A program made the translations under genes and the position numbers. Of a stretch of 64,000 nucleotides of DNA, positions 1 to 8,721 are shown one piece after another (the first letter of the stretch is position 1; every line of letters begins with the position of its first letter). The DNA comes from Oxalobacteraceae bacterium (GTDB taxonomy: Bacteria; Pseudomonadota; Gammaproteobacteria; Burkholderiales; Burkholderiaceae_D), in assembly GCA_947374865.1 (NCBI GenBank), contig CANCDR010000005.1:62001-126000 (forward strand), read 5' to 3'. The notes under the pieces are model-generated. The model had not been told where the DNA came from. It worked only from the letters and a program-made list of their open reading frames with translations, and made no database searches.

Positions 1-1
1 T

Positions 2-1534
2 TTATTACTGGCCGCCGATGGTCCGTTGGGTAGCTGGGATTACAAGGTCGGCGTTTCGCAAGCCTTTAGTCAAGCTGAGTCCAAACTGGGCAATGGTTAC
101 TTCTACCGCGATGCCTTCATCTCGGCACTGGGTACCGGCATCATCAATCCCTTCAGCGCTGATGGTAAGCAAACGCAGGCGGCGATGGATTTGATCGCCA
201 ATACTTCTGCCAAAGGCGTGGTTCTGTACGGCGGCAAGAATACTGTCACCCAGCTCGACAGCTCTGCTTCCGGCGAATTATTCAAGCTGCCAGCTGGTAC
301 TGCCATGGGCGCGGTCGGCTTCGATTTGCGCAAGGAAGAGTACACATTCAATGGCGATCAACGTGCTGCAACTGCGCGTCCGGTAGTCTACAACGCACCG
401 TTTGATGATGCGAACGCCTTGGCCCCTGTCAGCCGTTCTATCGCGGCCTTGTACGCCGAGGTGTTGCTGCCGATAGCGAAGAACTTTGATGTGACCGTCG
501 CCGCCCGCCGCGATCGTTACACAGGTTTTGGTGCCAGCACCAATCCTAAGGTGTCCTTCCGTTACACGCCACTAGATCAGGTGCTCTTGCGCGGCTCTTA
601 CAACACAGCGTTCCGGGTACCGAACTTTAACCAGCTGTTTTATGGCGTGACCGAGTCCCCTTATGTTGGTAAGGATCTGGTTGATCCGGGCAAGTGCGCA
701 ACGCTCAAGGTCGATACGACCAAAGCGGGTTGCGAATCGATCACACCGAACACGCTGACCGGCGGCAAATCAACGCTGCAGCCAGAAACAGCCAAGCAAA
801 GTTCAATCGGTATCGTTATTCAGCCGATGAAAAACTTTAATGCCAGCCTGGATTACTGGAGCATCACGCGTGAGAACACCATCGACAGCATTCCGCTGTC
901 GACACTGCTGGCGAACTATGCGCTGTTCAAGGATAACTTCATCCGTGACGCCAGCGGTACCCTGGTGCAGATCGACCAGCGTTGGGTCAATGCCGGCGGT
1001 AGTCTGACGCGTGGCCTGGAACTCAACGCCAATGGCAGCGGTAAGCTCATGAGCGGTGCCTGGGCAGCTGGTATGGATGGTTCCTACCTGTTGGAAAAGA
1101 AAAGTCGTTCCTTGCCTGGCCAGCCTTATGGTCCAAGCTTAGTCGGCGTCTTCTCTCCTGTGGGCGATCTTGGTCTGCGCTGGAAGCACACTGCTTACTT
1201 CAACTTCAAGCAAGGCGACTGGAGCACCACGCTCACACAAATCTATCGCGCTGGTTACACTGACCAGGTCTTGCCTGGCGTTGCCAACGGCTCGGTCGTG
1301 CCATCGAACTGGAAGTCCGATGTTGATGCGTATTCCACCTTCAATATCAGCACAGCTTACAGCGGCTTCAAGGGCTTCACCGTCATTGCCGGCATCAAGA
1401 ACATCCTCAATACCGACCCACCATTTGCCGTCACTTACGACAGCAATACAGGTGGCGGCAGTTCATGGGAACCACGCGTAGCAGATCCACGCGGCCGTTC
1501 CTACACGATGATGGTCAATTACAAGTTCCAGTAA
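2..1534 (+). CDS. TonB-dependent outer-membrane receptor, C-terminal part (partial)
   Basis: C-terminal portion of a TonB-dependent receptor, an outer-membrane beta-barrel that imports iron-siderophore complexes or other large ligands using energy from TonB-ExbB-ExbD. The frame stays open to the left edge, so the signal peptide, TonB box and plug are outside the window. The visible ~510 residues contain the barrel signature LLRGSYNTAFRVPNFNQLF and the later LQPETAKQSSIGI, both typical of the family, followed by repeated amphipathic strands. A Cys pair in GKCATLKVDTTKAGCE probably closes an extracellular loop. The last residues are YKFQ, so the usual terminal aromatic is two residues from the end. 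A strong terminator follows. The substrate cannot be read from this fragment. Confidence 0.9.
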   Translation, partial: LLLAADGPLGSWDYKVGVSQAFSQAESKLGNGYFYRDAFISALGTGIINPFSADGKQTQAAMDLIANTSAKGVVLYGGKNTVTQLDSSASGELFKLPAGTAMGAVGFDLRKEEYTFNGDQRAATARPVVYNAPFDDANALAPVSRSIAALYAEVLLPIAKNFDVTVAARRDRYTGFGASTNPKVSFRYTPLDQVLLRGSYNTAFRVPNFNQLFYGVTESPYVGKDLVDPGKCATLKVDTTKAGCESITPNTLTGGKSTLQPETAKQSSIGIVIQPMKNFNASLDYWSITRENTIDSIPLSTLLANYALFKDNFIRDASGTLVQIDQRWVNAGGSLTRGLELNANGSGKLMSGAWAAGMDGSYLLEKKSRSLPGQPYGPSLVGVFSPVGDLGLRWKHTAYFNFKQGDWSTTLTQIYRAGYTDQVLPGVANGSVVPSNWKSDVDAYSTFNISTAYSGFKGFTVIAGIKNILNTDPPFAVTYDSNTGGGSSWEPRVADPRGRSYTMMVNYKFQ

Positions 1535-1556
1535 TTGCCAGGCGTTTTTGTATGAC

Positions 1557-1586
1557 GAAACAGGGCGCGCGTCGCCCTGTTTTTTT
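1557..1586 (+). terminator. Rho-independent terminator after the TonB receptor
   Basis: Perfect stem CAGGGCG / CGCCCTG (1561-1567 with 1573-1579), extended by flanking A-T pairs, loop CGCGT, followed by seven T. It lies 22 bases after the receptor stop codon and just before the ribosome-binding site of the next gene, so the S66 peptidase is probably transcribed separately or by read-through. Confidence 0.85.
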
Positions 1587-1609
1587 GTCTGTCGTTTTGG
1601 AGAACAGGT

Positions 1610-2698
1610 ATGTCAGCACCATTATTAAAACAACTTAGCCGTCGCTCCTTTGGCAAATTATTAGCCGCTGGTGCCGCAGGTAGCAGTCTGCCTGTAGCGG
1701 CAGCCGCCACGGGTGCATCGCCCGCGGTACGCAAGAGTCGTGAGCCAAAACTTATCAAACCGAATCGTTTGCATGAGGGTGATCTGGTCGGCCTGATCAC
1801 GCCCAGTGGTCATGTAGATGATGAGAAGATAGAGAAAAGTATTCGTAATCTGGAATCGCTGGGTCTGCGCGTTAAGACCGGCAAATACATTCGCGAGCTA
1901 CGCGGTAATTACGCCGGTACGGTGACGCAGCGGCTGGAAGATCTGCATGCCATGTTTGCCGACCGTGAGGTCAAGGCCGTATGGGCGGCCACTGGCGGCT
2001 CGGGTGCGATCTCTCTTTTACCCTTCATTGACTATGCGCTGATCCGCAAGAACCCGAAGGTGTTTGTGGGCTACTCCGACATCACTGCTCTGCATCTGGC
2101 GATTCATCGGCAGACTGGCCTGGTGACTTTTCATGGCCCGGTCGCCTCTTCCACTTTCAGCGATTATGCGAGTGGCTATCTGCGCGCACTGCTGATGTCA
2201 CCGCAGTCGAGTTTGACGATCTCGATGGCGGCGGAAAATCACGAACGCGGACTTACACAGCCGGCCTTTGCTGTGCGCACGCTGGTGCCGGGGGTGGCGC
2301 AGGGGCGGCTTATTGGCGGTAATTTATCGCTGGTGAGTGCGCTGTCGGGGACGGATTATGCGGCGCGTTTTGCCGGCAAACTGCTGTTTTTGGAAGACAT
2401 CAGCGAAGCGCCCTATCGTATCGATCGCATGATGACCCAACTCCGTCTGGGTCAGGACTACAACACTGCAGCAGCGCTGATGCTGGGGATATTTTTAAAG
2501 TGCGAAGCGAACGATGGCGAGATTTCCTTGACGCTGGCAGAGACGGTAGATGATCAGCTCAAGGCGCTCAGGGTACCGGCCGTACAGGGCTATTCCTTCG
2601 GTCACATCGCGCATCAATTTACTCTACCCATGGGGATCATGGCGCGCATCGATACGCAGCAGCAGACGCTGACTTTGCTGGAAGCGGCGGTAAGTTGA
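1610..2698 (+). CDS. Peptidase S66 (LD-carboxypeptidase family), Tat-exported
   Basis: Serine peptidase of family S66. Known members cleave the L-Ala/D-Ala type bond in muropeptides (LdcA) or detoxify microcin C (MccF). The catalytic triad is visible: Ser156 in GYSDIT, Glu262 in FLEDISEAP and His332 in GHIAHQF. The N-terminus SRRSFGKLLAAGAAG is a twin-arginine signal with hydrophobic core and Ala-rich cleavage region, so the enzyme is probably exported folded to the periplasm; many S66 enzymes are cytoplasmic. The ATG at 1610 has a GGAG seven bases upstream. The gene follows a TonB receptor, separated by a terminator. A role in wall-peptide recycling is likely; a link to the receptor's substrate is only a guess. 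Confidence 0.88.
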   Translation: MSAPLLKQLSRRSFGKLLAAGAAGSSLPVAAAATGASPAVRKSREPKLIKPNRLHEGDLVGLITPSGHVDDEKIEKSIRNLESLGLRVKTGKYIRELRGNYAGTVTQRLEDLHAMFADREVKAVWAATGGSGAISLLPFIDYALIRKNPKVFVGYSDITALHLAIHRQTGLVTFHGPVASSTFSDYASGYLRALLMSPQSSLTISMAAENHERGLTQPAFAVRTLVPGVAQGRLIGGNLSLVSALSGTDYAARFAGKLLFLEDISEAPYRIDRMMTQLRLGQDYNTAAALMLGIFLKCEANDGEISLTLAETVDDQLKALRVPAVQGYSFGHIAHQFTLPMGIMARIDTQQQTLTLLEAAVS

Positions 2699-2706
2699 GA
2701 TGTAGG

Positions 2707-2730
2707 GTGTGCACGGCATTATGTGCACAC
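2707..2730. repeat. Intergenic inverted repeat, GTGTGCAC type
   Basis: Perfect inverted repeat GTGTGCAC (2707-2714) / GTGCACAC (2723-2730) with an 8-base spacer, preceded by GTAGG. It sits between the convergent S66 peptidase and serine hydrolase genes. There is no T-run, so it is not a classical terminator. Related elements occur at 42119-42150, 42176-42203 and 31389-31410. Confidence 0.6.
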
Positions 2731-2757
2731 GCGTTATCACCGCATTATGTGAACACA

Positions 2758-2783
2758 CGATCTCATTGAGCGATCTCACTGAG
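2758..2783. repeat. 13-bp tandem duplication over a stop codon
   Basis: Two 13-base units, CGATCTCATTGAG and CGATCTCACTGAG, lie directly head to tail. The second unit contains the stop codon of the leftward serine hydrolase gene (2776-2778). One of several such short duplications at gene ends in this window. Confidence 0.6.
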
Positions 2784-4191
2784 CGATCGCACCGCGATAC
2801 AAGGCATCCAGCAGGCGTTCCTGATAGCGGTAATTCGCCGAATACTCGCCCGGCGTGGTTTCGGGATCGAAGGCGGTGCCGCCTGACATAAAGATCACGC
2901 CATGACGATTTTTAAAATCGATCACGAAGGCGGAAGTCAGTCCCCAGGCGTCACCAAAGTGACCTTCGCCGGTAAATCCGCCATCGGCCACCAGCCGGTC
3001 GCCCTGCCCCACGCCGGGGATATTTAAAAAGTGCTGATTGCCCAGCCCCCAGGCCTTAAACGCCCCATGTTCATCCGGCGCTGCGGCGCCATTACTGGCT
3101 TGCGCATTACCTTTTTCATTACTGCGCCACTGCTGCGCAAACATGGTCTTGATGGAGCCCGGCTGAAGAATCTGCTGATCCTGAAAACGACCTTCATGCA
3201 TTAACATCAGCATGATCTGCCCCAGATCGAAAGCAGAAATACGCAGGCTGCCGTGCGGCCCAAACAGCGTTCCGTTGCTGCCGATACGGTAATCGGGTCC
3301 AGCGCGCACCAGTGGCGGCTGCGACGCATAGTCATCCGTTTGCGCGACCCAGGGGCCAGCCGGCTGCCAGATTTCCTGACCATCACGGACGATCCGTTTG
3401 CGATATAAGGTCGCCAAATTAGCCAGATCGGTGGCCGAAAATTCTGCCACGTTAAAGCCGCCATGCAGACCCATGGGCTGCAGAATCAGTCGCTGCATCA
3501 AGCGATCAAAACGTTCACCCGTCACGCGTTCCATGATGCTGCCAACCACACCCCAGTTCAAATTCACATAGGTAAAAAACCCCGGCCCATGATCGGCCGC
3601 CCACATCCTGCCCTGACCATACAGACGACCGCCAGGCAGTAGCAGCTCATCAAGCGAAACGCTGGCATCAAAGTTATAGCCAGCATCGTCACGCAGCGAT
3701 GAGGTATGCGAGAGCAGCCTGCGCAAATTGATGACACGGTCGGGGAAATGCGGATTGCGCAGCGGGTAACCGAGATAAGCACTCACATCCGCATCCAGAT
3801 CCAGCAGCCCGGCTTCGACCAGCTTCATCACGCCTAATGTGGTGACGAGTTTGGAAATTGAGGCGATCCGATACAGCGTCGCGCTATTTGCAGGCAAGCT
3901 GCGTGAAGACAAACTGGGAGGCATGCGCAGATCGATGTGACGCAGTCCGGTCTGGAACTGATACACCAGCTGACCGTGCCGAATTGCCAGCACCGACACG
4001 CTGGCCAACTGCTGCTGCGGCGTGTTGGCGATGGCGATGATCTCGGCATCCAGCCGGGCCGTTGCTGCTGCATCGAGCACATTGGGCGCAGCAGCCTGCA
4101 CGTCAAGCCGGCTCATCAAGGCGGCGACCGCCACGCCCAGCATGCTGCGGCGCGCGGCTCGTCGGGCCGACTTGATCGACTTGGCAGACAT
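2776..4191 (-). CDS. Exported serine hydrolase of the beta-lactamase (class C / esterase) family
   Basis: Member of the beta-lactamase/transpeptidase-like family that includes class C enzymes, D-aminopeptidases and esterases. The SxxK nucleophile motif is SISK (Ser111-Lys114, counting from ATG 4191), and the second motif is Tyr208-Val-Asn210 in TYVNLNWG. No clear KTG box is seen; the equivalent region reads GGFTGEGHFGD, as in the esterase-like branch. The N-terminus has an Arg-rich stretch, RRAARRSMLG, then a hydrophobic run ending in VQA-AAP, which is a likely Tat or Sec signal. A TTG at 4197 is an alternative start. The gene begins 12 bases after the M1 aminopeptidase stop, so the two probably form one unit. 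Antibiotic resistance is not implied. Confidence 0.85.
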   Translation of the reverse strand: MSAKSIKSARRAARRSMLGVAVAALMSRLDVQAAAPNVLDAAATARLDAEIIAIANTPQQQLASVSVLAIRHGQLVYQFQTGLRHIDLRMPPSLSSRSLPANSATLYRIASISKLVTTLGVMKLVEAGLLDLDADVSAYLGYPLRNPHFPDRVINLRRLLSHTSSLRDDAGYNFDASVSLDELLLPGGRLYGQGRMWAADHGPGFFTYVNLNWGVVGSIMERVTGERFDRLMQRLILQPMGLHGGFNVAEFSATDLANLATLYRKRIVRDGQEIWQPAGPWVAQTDDYASQPPLVRAGPDYRIGSNGTLFGPHGSLRISAFDLGQIMLMLMHEGRFQDQQILQPGSIKTMFAQQWRSNEKGNAQASNGAAAPDEHGAFKAWGLGNQHFLNIPGVGQGDRLVADGGFTGEGHFGDAWGLTSAFVIDFKNRHGVIFMSGGTAFDPETTPGEYSANYRYQERLLDALYRGAIAQ

Positions 4192-4203
4192 GCGCAATGC
4201 CGC

Positions 4204-6846
4204 TTAGCGAGTCTTGAGCCACGCATCAATCAGCGGCAGTCGTTCTGTTCGTACCTGAATCCGATAGGCGATATTGGCGGCAGCCGTGTCTGCTTCGCGG
4301 CGCGCCTCTGGCGCCAGATTAGCCTGCGCATAAGCATTCACCTTAGTGATCATCGCCGGATCAGCCGAACCGCCGGCCAGACCTGGAAAATAACGACTAC
4401 GTGATGAGGCGTCCACCTTGGCATTCACCTGCGCCAGATTAGCCACGGCAAAATCAAACGCCAAGTCCGGATGCCAATGCGCGACCTGTGCAATCATGGC
4501 CGCACTGACCGTCTCACCCGGCTCACCCGACAAAGCCAAGGCCAATGCTTCACGTGCGAGCGCGACATCCTTGCTTGCACCCAGCAGGTCATATAGCTGA
4601 TCTTTGATGAGCGCTGATTTTTCGCTCAGCGCATCAGTATGTATCTGATCCCATGTCGCACGATCAGCATGCATGGCCACGACCGCCAGCAGCGTTTTGC
4701 GCAGCGGTCCCGGCAAGGCCGCAGGATCGCTATTGCGCAGGGCATAGCGACGACGCGCTTCGCCTATCACGGACTCATCCCCCAAAGTGGCGAGCGCTAA
4801 GATCAGTTCATTGCGCAGGATGCCGATGGTGTCGAGCTCCCCTTCACGATCGCGCCAGCCCAGCTGCGCCAGCATCGGTGCCAGACGGCTGATGGCATAA
4901 CGGCGGAAGGCTAAGCGGCGTGGTGAATCAGTCGCATATTGCGCATCAATGTAGCCAAATACGGCACTGATCTTGCCCCAGATTTGTGGGTCGGCTGCTA
5001 GCGATGTGGCGCTTGCCAGATCAAGAAAATCGGTCGGTGACTGCAGCCCAGCCAAGCCGAGCGACCAGCTGTCCGACAAAATACCAATCTGGTCAATCGA
5101 CGGCAGGGAACTGAAACGCGTAGCGATGGCACTAAAATGCGCCGGCGTATAAAGCGTGCGGTAGTAGCCGGCCTGACCGGCATTCACGATCACCGGTGCA
5201 CAGCCCGCTACCGTGACGGTGGCGCTGCCATTACTCACCAGCGTGCTGACCGTGTTCCTGGCACCGACGCCCTGCATGATGACCGGCACCCGCCATTGCA
5301 GTGCTTTCTTCTGCGGCTGATCCTTGCTGAATTCACCCTGTTCGAGCTTGAGAGTCGTGCTGCCTTTATCGCAGCTGGCTGACGTCACGCGAATCAGCGG
5401 TACGCCCGGCTGCAAGGTAAAGTCGTGCGCGATGGCGGTGACGGGCTTGTGGGCTGCCGCTTCAATCTGCAGCCATAAATCGTCGGACACAGTATTGCCG
5501 TATGCGTGTTTTTTCATGTAACGCCGCACACCATCACGCCAGGCCGTCGGGCCGACATAATTTTCCAGCATGCGGATCACCGCTTCGCCTTTGGCGTAGG
5601 TGATGTCGTCAAATGCCTGATTGGCTTGTTCTACCGTGTCGATATGTTGCACGATAGGGTGCGTAGTCTTGACCGCATCGCGACCCATCGCGCCTTCGCG
5701 CACGGCAACTGCGGCGAGTGCCGAATTCCACTCCGGATGGAGCTTGGCCGTCGTACGGCTTTCCATCCAGGAGGCGAATCCTTCATTGAGCCACAAATCA
5801 TCCCACCAGCGCATGGTGACCAGATCGCCAAACCATTGATGGGCAATTTCATGTGCAGCGAAAGTGAAGACGCGCTGTTTATCCGACTGGGTAGCGATCG
5901 CCGGATCGAGCAGCATGCCGTATTCAAAGGTAAAAATCGCGCCCCAGTTTTCCATCGCACCAAAGAACTGGCTGCGTCCTGGCGCGGCAATATTGTCGAG
6001 TTTTGGCAACGGATATTTGATGTTGAAAAAATCATTGTATTCACGCAGCACCGCCTTAGATGAGGCCAGCGCAAAATCAGCCTGCGCACCCGCCCCCTTC
6101 TTGGTCACAACGCCCAGCGAAATACCATCCAGACTAGTGCTGGTACGCTCGAATTCACCCAGACTAAAAAATAACAAATACGTCGACATCTTCGGTGTGG
6201 TGGCAAACTGTACTTTTACCCGGCCATCCGCTAACACCGTCTGCTGCGTGATGGGCATATTACTGACGGCCATTTCAGCAGCTGGCACGATCGCTTCTAA
6301 TGCAAAGGTGGTGCGAAAGCCTGGCTCGTCCCAGGAGGGGATCATGCGCCGCGCATCAGAGTTTTCAAACTGGGTATACAGCGCGCGCTTTTTGTCATCT
6401 CCCATCCTGTAATCGAGCGCAAACAATCCCACTGCCTGCGTACCGATCTTGCCAAGGTAGTCGAGCGTGAGCTGATAACGGCCGGGCGCAACAGTGCCGC
6501 CAAATTGAAAGGTAGCAGTCTGTGCTTCTTCATTGAGCGTGACTTTGGGTGCTGCATCGATTTCCTTGCCGGCCGCGTTAGTCAGGCTGACCTTTGAAAA
6601 CACCATGTCAATCGCGTTGAGCGTGATGCTGTCGGTCGGCTTCAGCACCTCGATCGCGATCTTTACCTGAGCAGTAAAATTCATCGCCTTGGCATCTGGC
6701 GTGATCCGCACATCGTAGTGGGTTGGGCGAACGGTGCGCGGCAGCTGGGTGGTCGTTTCTGCCGCCGGCACGGGTGCTGCCGCTACCGGATTGATCAACG
6801 CGGCGGGAGACAGTAGTGCAAACGCAAGGAGTAAATTATGGCGCAT
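4204..6846 (-). CDS. Exported M1-family metallo-aminopeptidase
   Basis: Zinc aminopeptidase of family M1 that removes N-terminal residues from peptides. The substrate-binding motif GAMEN is near residue 296 and the zinc site HEIAH near residue 331, with the downstream glutamate in WLNEGFASW. The C-terminal half is the helical ERAP1-like domain. The chosen ATG at 6846 has GAGG about eight bases upstream and opens a normal Sec signal, MRHNLLLAFALLSPAAL, ending in AAPVPA. A longer frame from 6912 would put an unrelated hydrophobic segment in front. At 880 residues it has the length of puromycin-sensitive/PepN types, but the signal peptide distinguishes it from cytoplasmic PepN. It is followed by the serine hydrolase gene. 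Confidence 0.93.
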   Translation of the reverse strand: MRHNLLLAFALLSPAALINPVAAAPVPAAETTTQLPRTVRPTHYDVRITPDAKAMNFTAQVKIAIEVLKPTDSITLNAIDMVFSKVSLTNAAGKEIDAAPKVTLNEEAQTATFQFGGTVAPGRYQLTLDYLGKIGTQAVGLFALDYRMGDDKKRALYTQFENSDARRMIPSWDEPGFRTTFALEAIVPAAEMAVSNMPITQQTVLADGRVKVQFATTPKMSTYLLFFSLGEFERTSTSLDGISLGVVTKKGAGAQADFALASSKAVLREYNDFFNIKYPLPKLDNIAAPGRSQFFGAMENWGAIFTFEYGMLLDPAIATQSDKQRVFTFAAHEIAHQWFGDLVTMRWWDDLWLNEGFASWMESRTTAKLHPEWNSALAAVAVREGAMGRDAVKTTHPIVQHIDTVEQANQAFDDITYAKGEAVIRMLENYVGPTAWRDGVRRYMKKHAYGNTVSDDLWLQIEAAAHKPVTAIAHDFTLQPGVPLIRVTSASCDKGSTTLKLEQGEFSKDQPQKKALQWRVPVIMQGVGARNTVSTLVSNGSATVTVAGCAPVIVNAGQAGYYRTLYTPAHFSAIATRFSSLPSIDQIGILSDSWSLGLAGLQSPTDFLDLASATSLAADPQIWGKISAVFGYIDAQYATDSPRRLAFRRYAISRLAPMLAQLGWRDREGELDTIGILRNELILALATLGDESVIGEARRRYALRNSDPAALPGPLRKTLLAVVAMHADRATWDQIHTDALSEKSALIKDQLYDLLGASKDVALAREALALALSGEPGETVSAAMIAQVAHWHPDLAFDFAVANLAQVNAKVDASSRSRYFPGLAGGSADPAMITKVNAYAQANLAPEARREADTAAANIAYRIQVRTERLPLIDAWLKTR

Positions 6847-6949
6847 CGGACACCTCAAGATAGAAAGATAAAAGCACAAAGTCAACGATAACAAAGCCAT
6901 GAAAAAGATCAACTCACAGTAGATCTATAATCCGGATCGATAAAGCGGT

Positions 6950-6974
6950 ACAACTAAGCAGCACAATTAAGCAG
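6950..6974. repeat. 13-bp-period duplication at the stop of the DMT gene
   Basis: ACAACTAAGCAG (6950-6961) and ACAATTAAGCAG (6963-6974) repeat with 13-base period. The second copy contains the TAA stop (on the minus strand) of the DMT transporter gene, and the first copy adds a further stop triplet downstream. Confidence 0.5.
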
Positions 6975-7917
6975 GACGGCTGGCACGTGACTCAATCCAG
7001 ATCGGCACCAGCTGCACAGCCATGATGGCGCTGAAAATCAACAAGGCACCGCACTGTCTAACCGTATTCATGGTCTCGCCCAGCCACAGCGCTGCTGTCA
7101 GTGCACCAAACAAGGTTTCTGCGCTGAGCAGGATAGCGGTATCGGCTGGCTTCGTGTAGCGCTGCGCGACGACCTGCAACGTAAACCCGACCCCCACGCT
7201 TAAGATGCCTGCGTACAGAATCGATCCCAGACCATCCTGTAATCCGGCCAGCGTGACCGTTTCGGCATAGCTCGCCCAGCCACTTGCAAGCAGGCCACAC
7301 ACTAAAAACTGCGCCACCGCGACGATCAAGGGCGCACCGCGCCGGCTAGCAACTTGACCGACTAACAGCACATGCGCACCCCAGAAAAGCGCTGACAGAA
7401 TCACCCACAAATCGCCTTTGGTCAGGAGTGAAAATTCACCTCCGCCCAAAAGAAAGGTGCCCATCACGCAGGCAGCGGCGGCCGGCCAGATCGACCAGTG
7501 CGGCACATGACGAAAAAGCAGCCAGCCAAACAGCGGCACTAAAGCGGTATAGAGCGAAGTAAAGAAACTGGCATTCGTCACGCTCGTGGTGACCATGCCG
7601 ATCTGCTGAAACGAGGCGCCAAAAAACAGCAGACCACCCATGCCGAGCCAGGACCAATAATCCAATCTGTCGAATACTATGCCCCGCGCGCGCAAGGTCT
7701 TCCATTCACGCCAAGCCAGCGGCAGCACAATCAGCGCGCCGAGCAAAAATCGAGAGCCGGTAAACGTGAACGGTCCGACCGACTGCATACCAATATTTTG
7801 CGCCACAAAGGCGGTACCCCAGATAACGGCAATGCCGAGCAGGAGCAGGTCTGCCCGCGCGCGCGTAAGAATGAAAAGCTGGGTCATGGGGGTGCCAAAA
7901 ATATTTACAACTGGCAT
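6967..7917 (-). CDS. DMT-superfamily permease (EamA domain)
   Basis: Inner-membrane permease of the drug/metabolite transporter superfamily with two EamA repeats, about ten hydrophobic helices in roughly 300 residues. The first helix contains LLLGIAVIWGTAFVAQ with the usual WG(T/S)xF pattern. The second repeat begins around GDLWVILSALFWGAHVLLVG and has the same W-G-A signature. Homologues export amino acids or other metabolites; no substrate can be assigned here. The start is uncertain: ATG at 7917 and ATG at 7887 are both plausible and neither has a good Shine-Dalgarno. It is downstream of a small leftward gene at 7958-8140. Confidence 0.85.
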   Translation of the reverse strand: MPVVNIFGTPMTQLFILTRARADLLLLGIAVIWGTAFVAQNIGMQSVGPFTFTGSRFLLGALIVLPLAWREWKTLRARGIVFDRLDYWSWLGMGGLLFFGASFQQIGMVTTSVTNASFFTSLYTALVPLFGWLLFRHVPHWSIWPAAAACVMGTFLLGGGEFSLLTKGDLWVILSALFWGAHVLLVGQVASRRGAPLIVAVAQFLVCGLLASGWASYAETVTLAGLQDGLGSILYAGILSVGVGFTLQVVAQRYTKPADTAILLSAETLFGALTAALWLGETMNTVRQCGALLIFSAIMAVQLVPIWIESRASRPA

Positions 7918-7957
7918 TGTTACAGATTCGCGACGGCCTTGCAGATAAACCTGGGGT

Positions 7958-8140
7958 TTAAGCCGGTAGACCCAGACAAATATCACCCACATCCCTGAGT
8001 GGGCGCAGATTCATCACATGCCCCACAAACGGCGCACGTTCGGCCCAGCCGCCGTCGCGCGCGGGCACCAGCCAGTAGCCGTCGTCGTCATGGACGATCC
8101 AGTAAGGCGGCTGTTCCATGTAGTGGTAGAGGGTGTGCAT
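7958..8140 (-). CDS. Small conserved-looking protein, function unknown
   Basis: A 60-residue protein rich in aromatic and acidic residues (HYMEQPPYWIVHDDDGYWLV). Its composition and the ordered string of Trp/Tyr/Asp/Gly look like a real folded small domain, not a chance frame. It reads in the same direction as the neighbours and lies between the DMT permease and the exported protein gene at 8162. No signal peptide or membrane helix. No obvious Shine-Dalgarno precedes the ATG. I do not recognise a named family with certainty. Confidence 0.5.
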   Translation of the reverse strand: MHTLYHYMEQPPYWIVHDDDGYWLVPARDGGWAERAPFVGHVMNLRPLRDVGDICLGLPA

Positions 8141-8161
8141 GCTGGGGCTATGAAGCGCTCT

Positions 8162-8719
8162 CTAAAACGTAATTAACGGGGAGACCGTTTTACGTTCTAC
8201 CGTCACTTGCGACGGACGGTAGGAGACGACCAGCACTTTTTGAAACTCGGCTGGAAATTGAATCGATACGGCTTCTACATCCTGTTCGGCGCTCAGTTCT
8301 GCATGGATCTCCAACGGTGCAGCATGTGCATGCGCGGCGGAGCCACGCAGAAGCTGCATTGCCCGCTCACGCAGTGACTGTTGAAGCACGGTCGGCGCAG
8401 GCCACTGCCAGCGTACGACGTTGAGCTCGCTACGATCTTTATTGTAAATCTTTAGCGCATGTTGAAACTGTGTCTGCGCCTGCATTGCCGCACGCTGAAA
8501 CATCGCCCCATCCATGGCCGAATGGGTGAGTAAAAATTCTTCAAAGGGTCTGCCGGGCATAAGGGCCTGATGCATTGCCTCGGCATAGTTTAGGTAGAGC
8601 GTCACGGCCAGATGCCGGTTATCGCGCAATACCAGCGTTGCGCGATTCTCGGTCGCCTCATGTCCCTGGGCGACCGTCATGGCCACCAACAGACAAAAGA
8701 ATAGGATGACTTTTTTCAT
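8162..8719 (-). CDS. Exported protein of unknown function
   Basis: A 185-residue protein starting MKKVILFFCLLVAMTVAQG, a clear Sec signal peptide; a longer start at 8737 would overlap the upstream gene and weaken the signal. The mature part has no motif I recognise. It begins with a beta-strand-like stretch (RATLVLRDNRHLAVTLYL), has a helical middle, and closes with strands around VEAVSIQFPAEFQKVLVVSYRP. The start lies 3 bases from the stop of the YHYH lipoprotein gene, so the two are almost certainly co-transcribed and probably act together in the envelope. The single visible Cys is in the signal peptide. Confidence 0.75.
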   Translation of the reverse strand: MKKVILFFCLLVAMTVAQGHEATENRATLVLRDNRHLAVTLYLNYAEAMHQALMPGRPFEEFLLTHSAMDGAMFQRAAMQAQTQFQHALKIYNKDRSELNVVRWQWPAPTVLQQSLRERAMQLLRGSAAHAHAAPLEIHAELSAEQDVEAVSIQFPAEFQKVLVVSYRPSQVTVERKTVSPLITF

Positions 8720-8721
8720 GC

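Noticed and set aside
2776..4191. Class C beta-lactamase resistance gene
   Set aside because: SxxK and YxN are present but no clear KTG box; the sequence fits the wider esterase/D-peptidase branch, so resistance should not be claimed.
3937..4404. A long open frame on the plus strand opposite the serine hydrolase and aminopeptidase genes
   Set aside because: It lies fully within two well-supported genes and shows no domain; the high GC third positions of the real genes create such shadows.
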